From Apiospora phragmitis (taxonomy: Eukaryota > Ascomycota > Sordariomycetes > Amphisphaeriales > Apiosporaceae): 64,000 nucleotides of DNA. Shown here piece after piece: positions 38,529 to 51,365 of the stretch (its first letter is position 1; every line of letters starts with the position of its first letter). The notes below the pieces were generated by a model, which searched no databases, was not told the origin of the DNA, and saw nothing but the letters and a program-made list of their open reading frames with translations. Made by a program: the position numbers and the translations under genes. The DNA is taken from assembly GCA_038363925.1 (NCBI GenBank), contig JAQQWL010000006.1, forward strand, positions 5,250,501 through 5,314,500. The letters run 5' to 3'.

Positions 38529-39920
38529 GGCGACAGAATGGATGTATTGCAGTCGTAGATTCAAGGATGGAGGCAGTGTTGTTGCTATGTAAGAAGTCTA
38601 GACAACAAGAGGGAGAGAGGAGCAGATGATTGAAGCTGTGGGGAGTGAGTAGAGAGGGAGACAACAATGCGATGAAGCCATAACTTTATACATATTTACC
38701 TGACACTGATGGACATGGTCGCCTAAGCACAGCGACATATGTGGAGTGAAAGAGAGAGATGCGAGGCAGCAACAGGCAGCACGGACAAAGCCAGCCTACA
38801 CATCACTGTCAATCAGGTGAACATACAAGAAGGGATGCGAAACGATAGCTTTCTCAGTAAAGGAGAATCACTTTACAGTCTCTTTGAAATCTGGCCACGG
38901 CAATGTAAGGCATCCAGACTTCCTTCATGCGCGTCTTTTGCTGACCTGGTTGTCGATATCGCAATCTTCAGACCTCTTTTGAGCCCCCTTTCTGGAGGAC
39001 AATCAATCAGAAGCAACGCACAAAGGTCAGACCTAGCTTGTAAAACGGGTAGAATGTTCGGACGAGAGTTTCTATACTTGGAGCAAAGGTGTATTAATAC
39101 GATTGATGTATGAACATCTGACCAAACAACCAATGCGACCTCTGCAGCAAGCCGGCCAGTCGGCCAAGTGAATGCACATCGGAAGTTCCTTTAACAATAT
39201 AATACCAAATGATGATCAATATTCAAAAAGCCAACTCTTTCTTTCCATAGACCAACGCCTTTCATGAAGCTACAGAGACATTCCTTGCCACCCATTATTG
39301 CCAGTACAAGAAGATTCCACCCAGCCAAGACTCTAGATCAAGATGCCACCTAGTATGTGCTCGTTTCGTAAGGAATGTGCAAACGTCGTACATGATCAGG
39401 GGCACCGGGGTGCTTCATGTATAGTACCGTATTTCATACCAAACCGTATCCATAACATTGTCGTAACCCTTGAGACAGATAGCCAATCAGATAGATCCAT
39501 GCTGTTTTTACTACCCCAGCCTAGCTCCCTAGCCATTGTGTTTTCCGGAGCCCGAGCAGATATGATAATCCGGTTGCACTAGAGACGAAACCTTTTCCCG
39601 GGCCTTTTTTTCCCAACCGGAATGATGTCTAAAGTCGCAAGGTTTTGGATGTCCATTGTGAAGGAGTGAGTAGGTGGTTGTTCTTTTGTCGTCTCATGTT
39701 CCTCCTTGTAATACGCCTCGGTCTTTGCTCCGGCGTGTGTTCTCGTTTTTCGTCACGTATCGAATTCGCTTGAATCAAAGCTTGCTCCAGGATGCACCAG
39801 CAAACCAGCAAAAGCCGTTTTGAGAAGCAGTACGCCCCTCATGAAGCACAGACAGGCTTGGCACCGGATTGAAGCAAGCGATATCGATAGCGAAACAAGC
39901 AATATAAGGGTGCGTGTGTG
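38529..39920. other. Intergenic region, nothing recognised
   Basis: Promoter of the gene starting at 38528 and 3' flank of the CCCH gene. Short open frames only. Confidence 0.45.
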
Positions 39921-42116
39921 TTAGCGACAGGAAGACAGTCGTCGATCATCTTCCGCCTCCCACATCAACCACTCTTGATGACCCATCCTCTTTTTTGCCA
40001 GCCCCTGACGTAACTCCAGCGTAGCTGTTTCCCAGACACCCATGACTGTGCCGACACCGGACGTGCGCTTGCGGGCGCGGATGGTGCTGTCGCCATCATC
40101 GTCCATGCTGAAGACGAATTCGCCATCCTCCTCACCGATGGGTGTCGTATATCGTGCGCTCGAGCTGATGGAGCTGCTGCTCACATGGCGCTCACCGCTA
40201 CTGCGCCCATTTGTTGGCCGTCCGGTATGGTTGGTAGGTCGAAGTAGAGGCGACTCGCCCCTCGTGCCATCGATGCGTGTCCGCTGGAGTTGCTGAGTCA
40301 GGACGCTGAGTCCTTCCACACTGTCTCGACCGGCTTCCCGAGTGCGGCCGGATGAGATCAGCGTTGAGTGTCGAGTTCCGCAGCGGGCTACCAACATGGC
40401 CGAAAGCGCCAGCGCTAGCAGCGAGTGCGTGCTTCTTGGCGTCATCATCGTCCTTCTGTCGCTGGAAAAGGGGACCCAGCGACTGGGGCTGGCGGCCATA
40501 GGAACTGCTGAACTTGGACGTTGTCTCGGCGTTCGGGGTTCCGCTCCCGCTGAAACCTACTCCGTTGGGGATCCTGCGACCGCTGTGGCCGTTGACCTCG
40601 TCGTTAGCAGCTCGTGAGCCGTGATGGGCCTTCTCAGCCGGCGTCAACAGGTCCTTCAGATTGTCAGGCACATAATCCTCTTCCAGGAACGGAAATCCGC
40701 CTCCCAATCCCGATCAATGCCGCGCGTCGCCCGAGGGGCACTGCTGCTCAACAAATGTGGTTTCACATAGCGGCTCGAGTGCATGGGTCGCCGGCCAAAG
40801 TATTCGTCATTGGCTTGGGCTGGGGTGAAGAGGCGGTGACTGTGGCGGAAAGGTGTTCGTTGCTACCAAAAGCGGAATGATGAAGAAGCTTCAGTGCTTC
40901 CGACGTCCGAATCTCCTTGGCGGTATTGAGCGAAGGCGACGGCGACTCCAAGCCGAACTGAGATGGCACCGAGGATGGAAAAGGGCCGGCAGGGAAGCGG
41001 GCGGCGTTCGAGATGCCGTTCGAGTCGAAGGATGCGGGGAGAGGGGCATCTAGTACTGACAGTCCCTTGACAAGCGGCGACAAGCCCAGTCCCAGGCGCG
41101 ATGAGTCCTCTTCCTCGGCGAACCGTATTGTGAATTTGTGTGGGGAATAGGTTGTGTCGATCGTAGGTAGTCCGTTCTCCAGGCCTGGCTGATGGTCTAA
41201 TTGGCTGTATTTGCCACCAGGGGACATCGCGTAGCTATAGTTGGCACCGTACGGGGCGCTTGCGTCGGCTGCATAAACGAGTTCGTTAGAGCGCTGCTGG
41301 AGGAATTCGCGCGGCCGCCCACGTGGACGGGTTGGCCGATGGTGATGCCATTCTTTCCGTAGTTGATTCGACGGCCGTCGGCAAGGACATGGACGTTGGC
41401 GCATTTGGGACCGGATTTGCAATTGCCCTGCGAGGTGACTGTGTCAGTTTAAATCATAGGAGAAGACAGCAGACGACAAATCGGGCGCGTGCGATATGCG
41501 AGCATCGTAGAGCTGGCGTCTCCAGGCCTGTGCCGTGGGTTCGGCTACCTGGCTGGAGCCGAATGACACTTTTCTGCATGCACGCCAAAAACCAGAAAGT
41601 ATGAAGAAACAAACCCCGGCATCGGGAAGTCTTAAAGCATGTGCCTGGGGTAGATGATAGTATGCAAGGCGGGATTCAACGTACCTTGGCGAAGTATTTG
41701 CAGACTGTCTCGGCAGCCGAGCCGAGATCATGGCTAAACGGACAGGCGGAACCAGCCTGGCAGGCTCCTTGGCGGAAGAACTTGCACGGGACGTGAGATG
41801 TGTCTGAGGCAAAAGTAAAGAGTCGGATTTAGTGTGACGGCAACGACGTCGAAAGCAACTGTAGACGAGCATGTATGTATGTTTTGGAAGTGTGTGCATG
41901 GAGTGGTGGATGTGCGACGGGTTGTGACGAGGCGGCATGAGGGGGAAGTTGGTATTTTGGGACTTACTGGGAGGACTTCGAGGCCGTCGAACCTGGCGCC
42001 GCCGCCGTGGGAGGCGGCGGGGATGGGGCCCATTGTGCTACCGTTATTGCTGCTGGTGGTATGGCTGCTGTGGTCTTTGCCGGTTGGGCTCTGGATGTTG
42101 AGACTCCTAGACCTCA
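39921..42116 (-). pseudogene. CCCH zinc-finger protein with several frameshifts
   Basis: Minus-strand gene starting MRSRSLNIQSPTGKDH at 42116. Intron 1 runs from about 41969 to 41803 and intron 2 from about 41686 to 41429. Exon 2 begins with a CCCH finger, CKFFRQGACQAGSACPFSH. A second finger spans the exon 2/3 junction: CKYFAK followed by GNCKSGPKCANVHV. Downstream are low-complexity regions with landmarks GLGLSPLVKGLSVLDAPLPA, SFDSNGISNAARFP, EEDYVPDNLKDLLTPAEKA, SLGPLFQRQK and VLTQQLQRTR, which I associate with fungal mRNA-binding CCCH proteins of the Lee1/Cps3 kind. Frame breaks occur near 41984, 41254, 40823, 40691 (each one base short) and about 40340 (one extra). A cytosolic RNA-binding role is inferred from the fingers. 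Confidence 0.82.
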
Positions 42117-45100
42117 TATGTGAATTCTGACATGGTGAAGAATCCGGGAGCGGCAACTGACGGTTAAGGCGGGGGGACGACGAATTTGGAGGCGGTGGTG
42201 GAAAAGCGGTCTTGACGTCGGGGTAGTTGTTGTAATGTAGTAGTAATGGTTGGACCAAATGCGGGTGAAGGGGGTAGATAGTGAGTGGGATGATGTGTTT
42301 TTCCTCTTCTCTTTCCTCCTCGGCTCTTTTTGCACAGATCCAAAGCCGCCGCTGTTGCTGCTGCTGCGTTTGAATCCAGCCAACCCGCCCACTGTTGGTG
42401 TTTACCAATAGCAACACTCTTAAAATGGGCAAGGAGGGGCAGACCACGGGTGGTGTAGTAGCAGTAGCGGTGGTACATCGACCTCTTGGCCGTCCTACGC
42501 AAGAGAGAGAGAGAGACAGGATCAGATTGATTTCGTTTCAGCGTAGGATGAGGTCCAGTAGTAGATGTAGTAGTTTGGAATTATTATTAGATTTGGCATT
42601 CAGAAGGGGAATGAGGAATTCCAGGCGGCTGGGCCAGACGGAGACCAAAGACCAAGACCGAGACGAGACAAAGCCCCTCCAAAAGACCCAGGTCAAGGTC
42701 GAGTTGATGGTGGGTGAGATTGAAATTGGATGCGCGAGCACGGCCCGAATAGTCCCGTCACGTTAGGTGCCTAGCCTGTAGGTGCTCTAGCCTCTAGGCA
42801 GGTCAGTAGCAGCTGGAGATTCGATGGCTTTCTGCTTTAGTAGTAGATCGCGTTGCTGCTGTCGTCTCTTACCACCGGCCGTCAGGAACCACGCGACTCA
42901 GTGTCTGAGCTATGTAGTTTTCTCCTTTCTTGTATCTTCAATTGCTACTACCTTGTGTTGCCCAATTAGAAGAGAGGACGGAACCCGACCGGTCAAGTCT
43001 CCCTCCGGTAGACACGGCTGGGATATTGCCGCAAGAAAAGTCTGTTCCGGGTCAAGATTTTAAGGTTGGGGACTTGGACGATAGTGGAGTGCGGCAACGG
43101 CGGCTCTGCGATGATGTTCGTTGCAGAAGAAGATGAAGTCGATAAAGAAAGCCTTGGCGATTTGACTGTACACAAGCTGCAAAGAGACTAGACTAGCGCT
43201 GCCCGTCTATCGTGAAACTTGGCCTGCTGTAATAATAATCCCCATGGGCTTTTAGGAAGTATATAACAAACAACAAGAGGCAAGGATGGGGGTATTAGTC
43301 CAGTCCAAATGTACCTGATGGCTTCGGACTTCACGATCGGGTTGGCGTGATGTTGTCTCGTTCACAGTCCCGCCTAATCTTGATCCAAGTGTGCGAAATG
43401 GAGGGGCTCACACGCGATTCGATGAGCGGGGGGGTACTGGAGTGGATGCGGAGTGAAATGGAGGGGTATTCCAACACCAGACGTGCTCGATCTTGGCGAT
43501 CCGATTGCGTCTTTGTCCCTACTTACTTACACATTCGTGTACTTGATTGGAACAAGGAAACGAAGCGATAGGGAAATACGGATAATGAAATAAGCTGTCA
43601 GCCACTGTGATGATTAGCTGCAGCAGAGATAAAGCCGGCGTCGGATCCGAGTGCACCAGAAGATTGGAAGGATTCCAGATGACGGGGCCACAGAGAATGA
43701 TGACTGATACGCGAGCGCGTCTCTTTATGTACTTTGAGTGCCGGCGTGATATGGTTTGAGGTGGCGGAAAGCTTTTGCATCATCCGCCCAGCGTCTACTC
43801 TAGTAGTACGTAATCTCTCGGTGGCTGTATCCTGCTTCTGAGGCCATGGGGTGGTGTGTGTATGGCTGCTGCTTGAGACGGCTACTTCGAAGGTGGTGTG
43901 TATGGCGCTGGCTTACACACTCGAACGGCACGGCCAGGGTAGTGGGGGGTTTGACTTGGACGCGGTTGATTTAAGACAGGAAAAAATAACAGTTGGGCGC
44001 TCAAGGAATTTCTGACTCGGAATCCAAGACCAAAACAATCGCCCAGTGATTAGCGGAGAATGGTTTTGGAACTCTGGAACCTCTAGAACTCTCACGATCA
44101 TCAAGCCACCCGTACCCGAGCGGGATATAAATAGACCTCCTTAACGGATCAGTACTTTTGTTACCCAACTTTGGCGATACCTGGAGTCAATGCAGGATGG
44201 GTGTGAAAACCAGCGCTTGAGTCGGCTCTTCTTGGGTTATCAAGCAATGATTAACGATTAATGGAGGTATCTTCGAAAGATGAATTCATGGTGGCGACAG
44301 CATTTGTCGGAAAGGATATACGCACACACATGTGTACGAGGTATGTGTGGATATTGCAACCTCTTGACCTGACCTGAACAGCCCGCCGAGGCAACTGTGC
44401 AGCTTTGCGTGGGGGGGTTTCTTGACGCCCAGGATTTGTCGGCTTTAGGCTCAATCAATGGTGTAGGCACATTTGGAAGTACTCAAGAACGATGACGACT
44501 TCTGTAAGTGTGCACTATCGACTTGAGTTCGAGACTCGGTACATCATCGCCCCGCTGCCCTGTTTCAAGGTTTATCAGTGTCAAGATATACAATACCATA
44601 CATCGAAGTGGTGCCTGTTGATCCTGGAGGGCACCAGGTCAGAAAGGTGTGCCTGGATGAGCTAAACCAGAAACTGAGACAGGGTCATGTGGGGAGGCGT
44701 CCTAGGCTGGAAAGGGACGACGGGAGGGACCAGGGTGTCTTGTCATCCTGCCGAATCAGTTCATCTGGACCATCCAACACTTGGAAGATTGGGTTTTCGG
44801 ATGGCATTGTCTACCGGCGGGCTGGGTACGGTGACTCTCTCAACCGGTGTGAGTGATGATGACAAAAAGGATACAACCCAGCGAGTGGTGTGAAATTAGT
44901 GTTGGTTGCGAAATCATTGACTTATCACTTTCCACAATTGATTGATTCATCTTGGCCTTCACACACGAGGAGGTGAACCGACGGGCCTTCTTTATCCAAT
45001 GGGTGGTGGTCATGGCGGTTTGGAGCATTGGAGCCGCAAGTACTAGATCGGCAGGGCACCCTTTCCAGGATGTTGAATCGTGCCGAGGTCGTTGGGTCTA

Positions 45101-45973
45101 GATGCTTAGCATATTGTTAGTAGGTGACGTGAGATAAGAGCGCCAATTCTCCAATGCTGCTTTGCATGGGTGCAACCTGAAGTGTGATACTTTTCTCGGT
45201 GAAAATCAAGCTCATCCGATGATGGACATGCGAAACATGGGCCTTTCGCTGGCACTGCTGTCGTGTTCCGTGGTACCAGCTGGTTCTACGTGAGGAAGCT
45301 ATACGGCGCATCCAGACATTCACAGACTTCGGTGAGGCCAAAACAAGATCTGAAGCGTTTGCTCTCAACGGTGATGTCTAAAATCAGTTATGATGGGACG
45401 CTCGGCCTTTTGAGTAACGATGCTGCAATGCAGCCCAGAAAGCAGCTTGGTCGGGTTCTGGCTGAAACTGCCAAACCTCAGCAGCAGTGCATGTCCTGAG
45501 ACATCCTGCACCAAGTCTGTACATAATGTCTTGTCATACCCGCATGCACGGCCTCCAACCTTCGTGTATGTGCATGCTAAGATCGAAACCGTTGGATTGA
45601 ACGATCGCAGAATCGCCATGGGAAAATATATTGCAGTGCATGAGACCGATGCATGGGCATCGCCTTGTATGACATCCCCTCCAAACTTGAGGAGCTAGGT
45701 AGATCCAGAAGTCCGACAGATACACGCCACAGCTGACGAATGTCAATGTTCTCCGTCCCCTTTTTTTCTCTTTCCCGTTCGACATCAGATATGTCGAAGA
45801 TGAACCGGAACAGGCGTTTAGTAGAAAAGGTAGCTTGCCGGCGCATCTAGCTGAATGTGGAAAGAAACGAAGGGCGAAAGGTGTCACAGCAGCTAGACAG
45901 CGTTCGCTCAAATGTTATTAGTTCGGGTATTGGGGATTAGCGAGGAGGGTTTAGGTAAAGTGACCTAATAATA
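42117..45973. other. 3.9-kb region without recognisable genes
   Basis: The first part is the long promoter/leader of the CCCH gene with CT/GA-rich stretches. The rest has only short open frames of no recognisable family. Composition is normal until the element at 45974. Confidence 0.45.
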
Positions 45974-46423
45974 GTGTGCGCACTGATTATTAACAGCTTA
46001 TTTTTATTACTATTACTATTAACCTTTTAATTAGTATAATATAGTTAACTTAATAGATATATATAAATTTTTAAACTTATTTAATATATAATTATATTAA
46101 CTTTTTATATATTATATAATAAATATATATAATAAAAAATAAAATATAATAACTTTAAATTTAAATTTAAATTAATTATTACTTATTAAAAATATATAAC
46201 TTATACGCTATAATAATAATACGAGTAATAATATATAAAGTATTAATATATATTAATATACTTTAATATTAAATAAATTATTTAATTTATATAATTTATA
46301 ATTAAAACTTAATTAAGCTTTTTTAAATTTATATTAATTTAATAGTATTATAATAAAAGTAGAGTAAAAAAAAAGAAAAGATGATAAAAAAAATAAGGTG
46401 GTATTAGTGGTCGGTGCGCACAC
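45974..46423. mobile_element. 450-bp TIR element with TA duplication, RIP-like interior
   Basis: The left end GTGTGCGCACTGATTATTAA (45974-45993) and the right end, whose reverse complement reads GTGTGCGCACCGACCACTAA (46423-46404), are terminal inverted repeats differing only by transitions. The element is flanked by TA at 45972-45973 and 46424-46425, the Tc1/mariner (Fot1/pogo) target duplication. The interior is extremely AT-rich with no coding capacity, like the large RIP blocks. The best call is a non-autonomous mariner-type element altered by RIP. Confidence 0.78.
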
Positions 46424-46425
46424 TA

Positions 46426-49400
46426 TTGCCAGGTGATTTTACATGCCCTACATCCACAGAGGCTCTGTCGCTGTCGGGCCTGGTGCAGCAGGCTGGTGTT
46501 CCCAGACAGCAGGACGGCCGCGGGCTGTCGCGTTCCTGTTCCAATGAGTGGCAGCTGCTGTGCAACTCAATCCTGGAAGTCCTCCCTCCCACAAAGGGTC
46601 GCCTTCTCACCAAACAGAAAACCCCCGCATGCCCCCCCCCACGGTCCGACTTTATCGTACTGTGATCGATCCTCGCATCTAAATCCGGACATCATCAACA
46701 TCCCTTGCTTCGGCAAACACGCTTTGACCTCCCGTCTCTTCCATCACCGTATCGAGAAAGCGCATGACTACTACACCACTTCACGTCTCGGCGCGAACAG
46801 GATGAGGTGCGGTGGTGATGTTACATATGTTGCTGGTGACGATCTGAAAGCGGTCCAGGGTGCATAGGCGTCGGCATTTGGTGGAGAAGCGGTGGCACTA
46901 AGATCCGCTTCCGGGGAGTATCGAACCCCTCGACCCCTCCTGCTGCTGCCTCCAGTCAACAGTGTGTGTCCCCGTACAAGGCAAGTCTCACACTAATAAA
47001 CGAACCACACACACACACCTCGACATTCGAATGCCCTCACTCATCGCCGCCCACCCCTTCTCGCCCGGTGTGCTTTAGTCAGTCAATAGGTAGATTCTTT
47101 TATAGCCGATCACTTGGGGCTAATTGCAACCCTGGAAGCACACCAACTTTTTTTCATCACTCTAAGTCTGCCCTGTCTTCTGTTCCCAGTTGCAGAGCCA
47201 GCAGGCTACGTTCGCTTGGAAGTGGCGCATCCCGCGCCTCCAACACCTGCCTCCCTCCCATCCTGGCAAGAGGCTCAGATGTGGGACTTTCGTCACCCAC
47301 TCCCATCTAGATTGCATGCATCCATCTCATGGGGGGATGGATCGACCCGAGAGTCGCGTCTCGAACCTACCCAGCTACGTTCTTGAAGATACGGGGTTCA
47401 GTAGCTGCCCATGCTCGCAACGAGGGATCAACACAATGTGCCGAACCACCGCGGTAGATCTCCGCTTCTCCGGAAAGTAGGAGGAGAGCCATTTCCGTAT
47501 CGATACCACCAGAACTGCTAGTCGCCCGCAATTGGAGGCGCAGACATTGACATACAGTACACCACTACGCGGTCACAAGGACGGTCCTCTTATCCCCAAG
47601 GTGCTTACTTTGTTTGCTACGCTGTTCCGTGCAATTTGCAGGTTCGCAGTCAGTTTCTTACATTCCCTCCCCGACTGCCAGCACCAACGGCGCGCCCTTA
47701 GTGTCCCAATAATACGAATGTCCAGCAGGAATGTCACCAGAGTTCATGACCATGACCAACATGTCGTCTGTTCTCATGTTACTCGCCCTTCACCATAGCG
47801 CCCCCGGTCACCTTCCCCCCCCATCCTTGCGACGCATCTTTATCGACCCCAGCTGATAAGACGCCCCATCATTGGCCCGAGTCGCAACAAAGTTGCAACC
47901 ACCATCAGGTCGATGTCGTCTTATCAACATGATCTTGGTCAACTCTGTTAGCAGAGACACGGCATGGTCTATTCCGCGGGTGCATCAGGGCCTGCAAGCC
48001 ACGGTTGGGGGTGACAAGAGCCCCCCGACTGGCTGACCCAGACGACCAGGCGTTCTAAAGATAAAACCGACAGTAGAACACGCGCCCAGCCAAGCATGTC
48101 GCCTCGCTTCCAAGTGATGTGTAGTCGTCACAGGCACTTTTGATATGCGATCAGTCGCAGTGCGTGCTGCTGATGTCTATCAGTGATAGTCATGTTCGCT
48201 TAATGGACCCGCATCACTTCGATAGGTACTCCTCGCCGCCCTGCTAAACAGCGTCCCGTCCCACTGCAAGATCCACTCACACACATACGCATAACATCCA
48301 CCCTGTATGCATATCTACACTCTCTTCTTGAGGACCACTGCATGTAGTTTGAAGAGCCATACACACTACATGCCTCTTGACTAATCTGCAGCGCGGGGGG
48401 AAACAGTTCGTTGACGTCGGTTGTTCCAGACTCCCTACCTTCCTAGCCATCTATGACTGCCATATATCCCCGTTGGGCACCGTTTGGAATATCCCATCGA
48501 AACAGCAGCCTAGCACAGAACCGAGGCTGGCATCGACATCATAGTTCACCCCAGTTTGGGCGAGACTATCAAACCAAAGATAAGTCCAAGACGTTCATAG
48601 GATCATAGTATTGCTGCTTTCCGTCACAGGTTTACCCATGGACCAAACCTCATCTCGAGTCTCGGGTGCCTTTCGCCCCTCATCTGTCTTTTACGATAGG
48701 GGGTCATCAACGAAGGTCATGTGGTGGGCAAGGTATCCTTGCATCTGCGGAATAAACCGATGTATACAAGCCTACGAGACATGATATTCCGTGGCGGCGA
48801 CAGACACAACACAACATAACATACCCACGGAACGCCCGGCCACCCGGCACAACCAATATGGGATCTGCGGTGAGCTTTGTATGGGGTCTTCCATGTCATA
48901 CGCGTTCTTTCGTCTTATGATTTACACGAAACAAGTTTCCGGTCCCCCTTTTCTGCTTGGTGTTCTACACTGCAATGATTACGTCCTTCTCGTTGGGGTG
49001 GTGGTGATTTTGATATATCGCGACAAGTACGCGTTTTTTGTTTTTTGGTGTAACTTATGCATGTCTTTGTCCTACCGCTGCTCAACAGCAACGGTTATCC
49101 CCTATTTGCAGGGTAAAGTTCCTCCTGCTGTCTATCATGCATCCTCCTGCACACCATCTTTGGAGCTCAAGGGGGTGTGTAAGTAATCAAGGTCTCATGA
49201 TGCACTCACCCCACCCCTCCGTATCCCCACACTCAGCCACACTCGTACACGCATTCACGCGCTGCATGTCTCTCCCTCTCTTTACTCTCTGTCTTCCTCC
49301 CCTTGGTTCCGCAGTTCTGTCTTCTCTGGAAAGTTTGTGGTGGAACGACTGCTCCTGCAGCCGGTTTTACAGTTGCAGCTGCTTCTCCTTGTGCATGTCA

Positions 49401-51365
49401 CATAAAACCTGGAAGAAGCCTATATCAAGGTCAAGGGGGCGTACGTCGATATGGGGGCGAACTTAGTAGAAAATACTGTTTTATAGTTCTGATTGCGTTG
49501 ATCTTTCAGTTGGTCTCGTTTTTCCTGAGCTATTGGGTAGAAATGTCATATATGTGGCCCCTTTTGTGATGGTTCTATTCGGAAGGATGGCATGATATCA
49601 GTCGACGAGCTGTTCTCCTGGAAGTCATTGCGGCGGACCTCGCGGGAAACGTGTCTTTTGTATAATTGGGCAGCTACTGATACAAGAGATTTTCGTAAAT
49701 TAATAAAGTGATGTATGTTATTGTAGTGACCATAATAAGGTGTATGGGCGACTCCTTTTGCTTTTCCGCTCCACCAATATACGTCGATAACAAGGATGTT
49801 CTCGCCTATTTTAGACTACTTATTACCTGCATTTGTTGTAGTTAGCTACCGGGCCCTAATTAATGCTACATTACCATGTACAGCTCGGCCTAAACGGCCA
49901 GGATATGTGGCACATTTTATCTAGTCCCTCCGCCCCTTTTCCACTAACTAAAGAACGCTTGTAGGTATGGGAGACGAACGATAAGACTTCTTAAGCGACT
50001 CGGGATTTTTCCACTCCTAGTTAGTGTGTTTATCTGGAAGCGTAGTCATTGGATGGCAGTCGGCCTGGCTGGTAGGCCGTCACTCCGAGAGGACATCTCC
50101 GCTCAGTTGCCCATTACCTTGGCTCGTCTGGCCTGCTTGTTAGGACCTGACTAGAATTTTATAGAGCTGAAATTGTCATCTGACACGCTTTCCGTAAACA
50201 TGGCCAAGCTGATTTAAGGAATAATAGCCGAATGCGTTTATTAAAAGTACGTGTGCTGCCTACTTCAAAGCGAACAAACCGGAAGCTTCTTCACTAAGTA
50301 CTCGTGACTACGGTATAATAGCTTCGATAGGAGTAACCCGCCTAAGCACGCATTTCTGGCTTAGTAATTCGTTAATAATCTTTTTTATATATCCTTCACG
50401 CTTGTTATACCTTGCACCTTATCACTACCTCTCTGCTGAACTTCCTCCATCTTCCATTACGATATGTCACCATGTTTGCTCTCCGGATCTCTGCTGTCCT
50501 GGACCCCTATGATTAGTAAACAGCTATAATCTTCAATCACCATCGGGCCCCCTTGCATCGCTGCTCTGCCCCGTCATCATCCTTGCAGCGGCATTGAGGG
50601 CGGGTAGCCACAGCAGTAGCCTGAATCGGGGTCACGGGGGTGGTCTTTTTGGGATCGGAAGCGGGACGCAAGTAAGGGGGTTACACCATTTAATCCTTGC
50701 ATGCTGAGCCCTATCGGAAGGCTGCTGGGTACCGGGAAGATAGAGAGTTACCTTCCTAGATTAGGACACCACTTGAGAAGCTTTCGCGTAGACCAATGAA
50801 AACAGGGGACATTGGCCAACGGGTAGATTCCCCAGCCGATTGCTTAGATGGCCATGTAAAACTTACACAGCGAGTCGCGGCAAATAGTAAAAAGGGCAAC
50901 CAGTTCTAACTAGCTCTTGACGAGTCTTTTGTTTCTGCTGGTCTAACTTGGTATGAGTTGAAAAAGGGAAATAAGACAGAAATACCCATGGGTCCACAGC
51001 ACAATATTGTTGATGGGAGAAATGTTCCATAGAAGGCTGCCAATAAACGCTGACGGCTATTGGGGTGTTCTGTTCTAAATGGTGTATTCTTAAGGGTACA
51101 CTGCTCTATATGAATACTATTTCGTTTTGTTTTGTTCCTGTGATCTGACTTCACATGGAATCGATATCAAAGGGGGTGAGGGGAAGACTTGTTCTCGTTT
51201 CACACCTTAGCAGGAAAAACAAGAAGTCTTAAACGATGCTATTGGATTCTTTGTGAGAGCACATCAATTTTAGAGATTAAAACAAAATAACAGTAAATAG
51301 TAATAACGCCATGCTAAGCTTGCCCTGGTACCTAAAAAGTAAAAACGAAACATGCTTCTTCTTCC
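46426..51365. other. 4.9-kb region without recognisable genes
   Basis: Ordinary base composition. Open frames up to about 140 codons occur but show no domain, signal or splice logic. The stretch 46430-48500 has locally open frames on the plus strand, and 49600-51300 is AT-leaning. I cannot exclude non-coding transcripts or an unknown small gene. Confidence 0.45.

Noticed and set aside
46905..46935. T-arm-like word GGGGTTCGATACTCCCC on the minus strand
   Set aside because: The T-stem does not pair properly and no acceptor stem lies 60-75 bases upstream.
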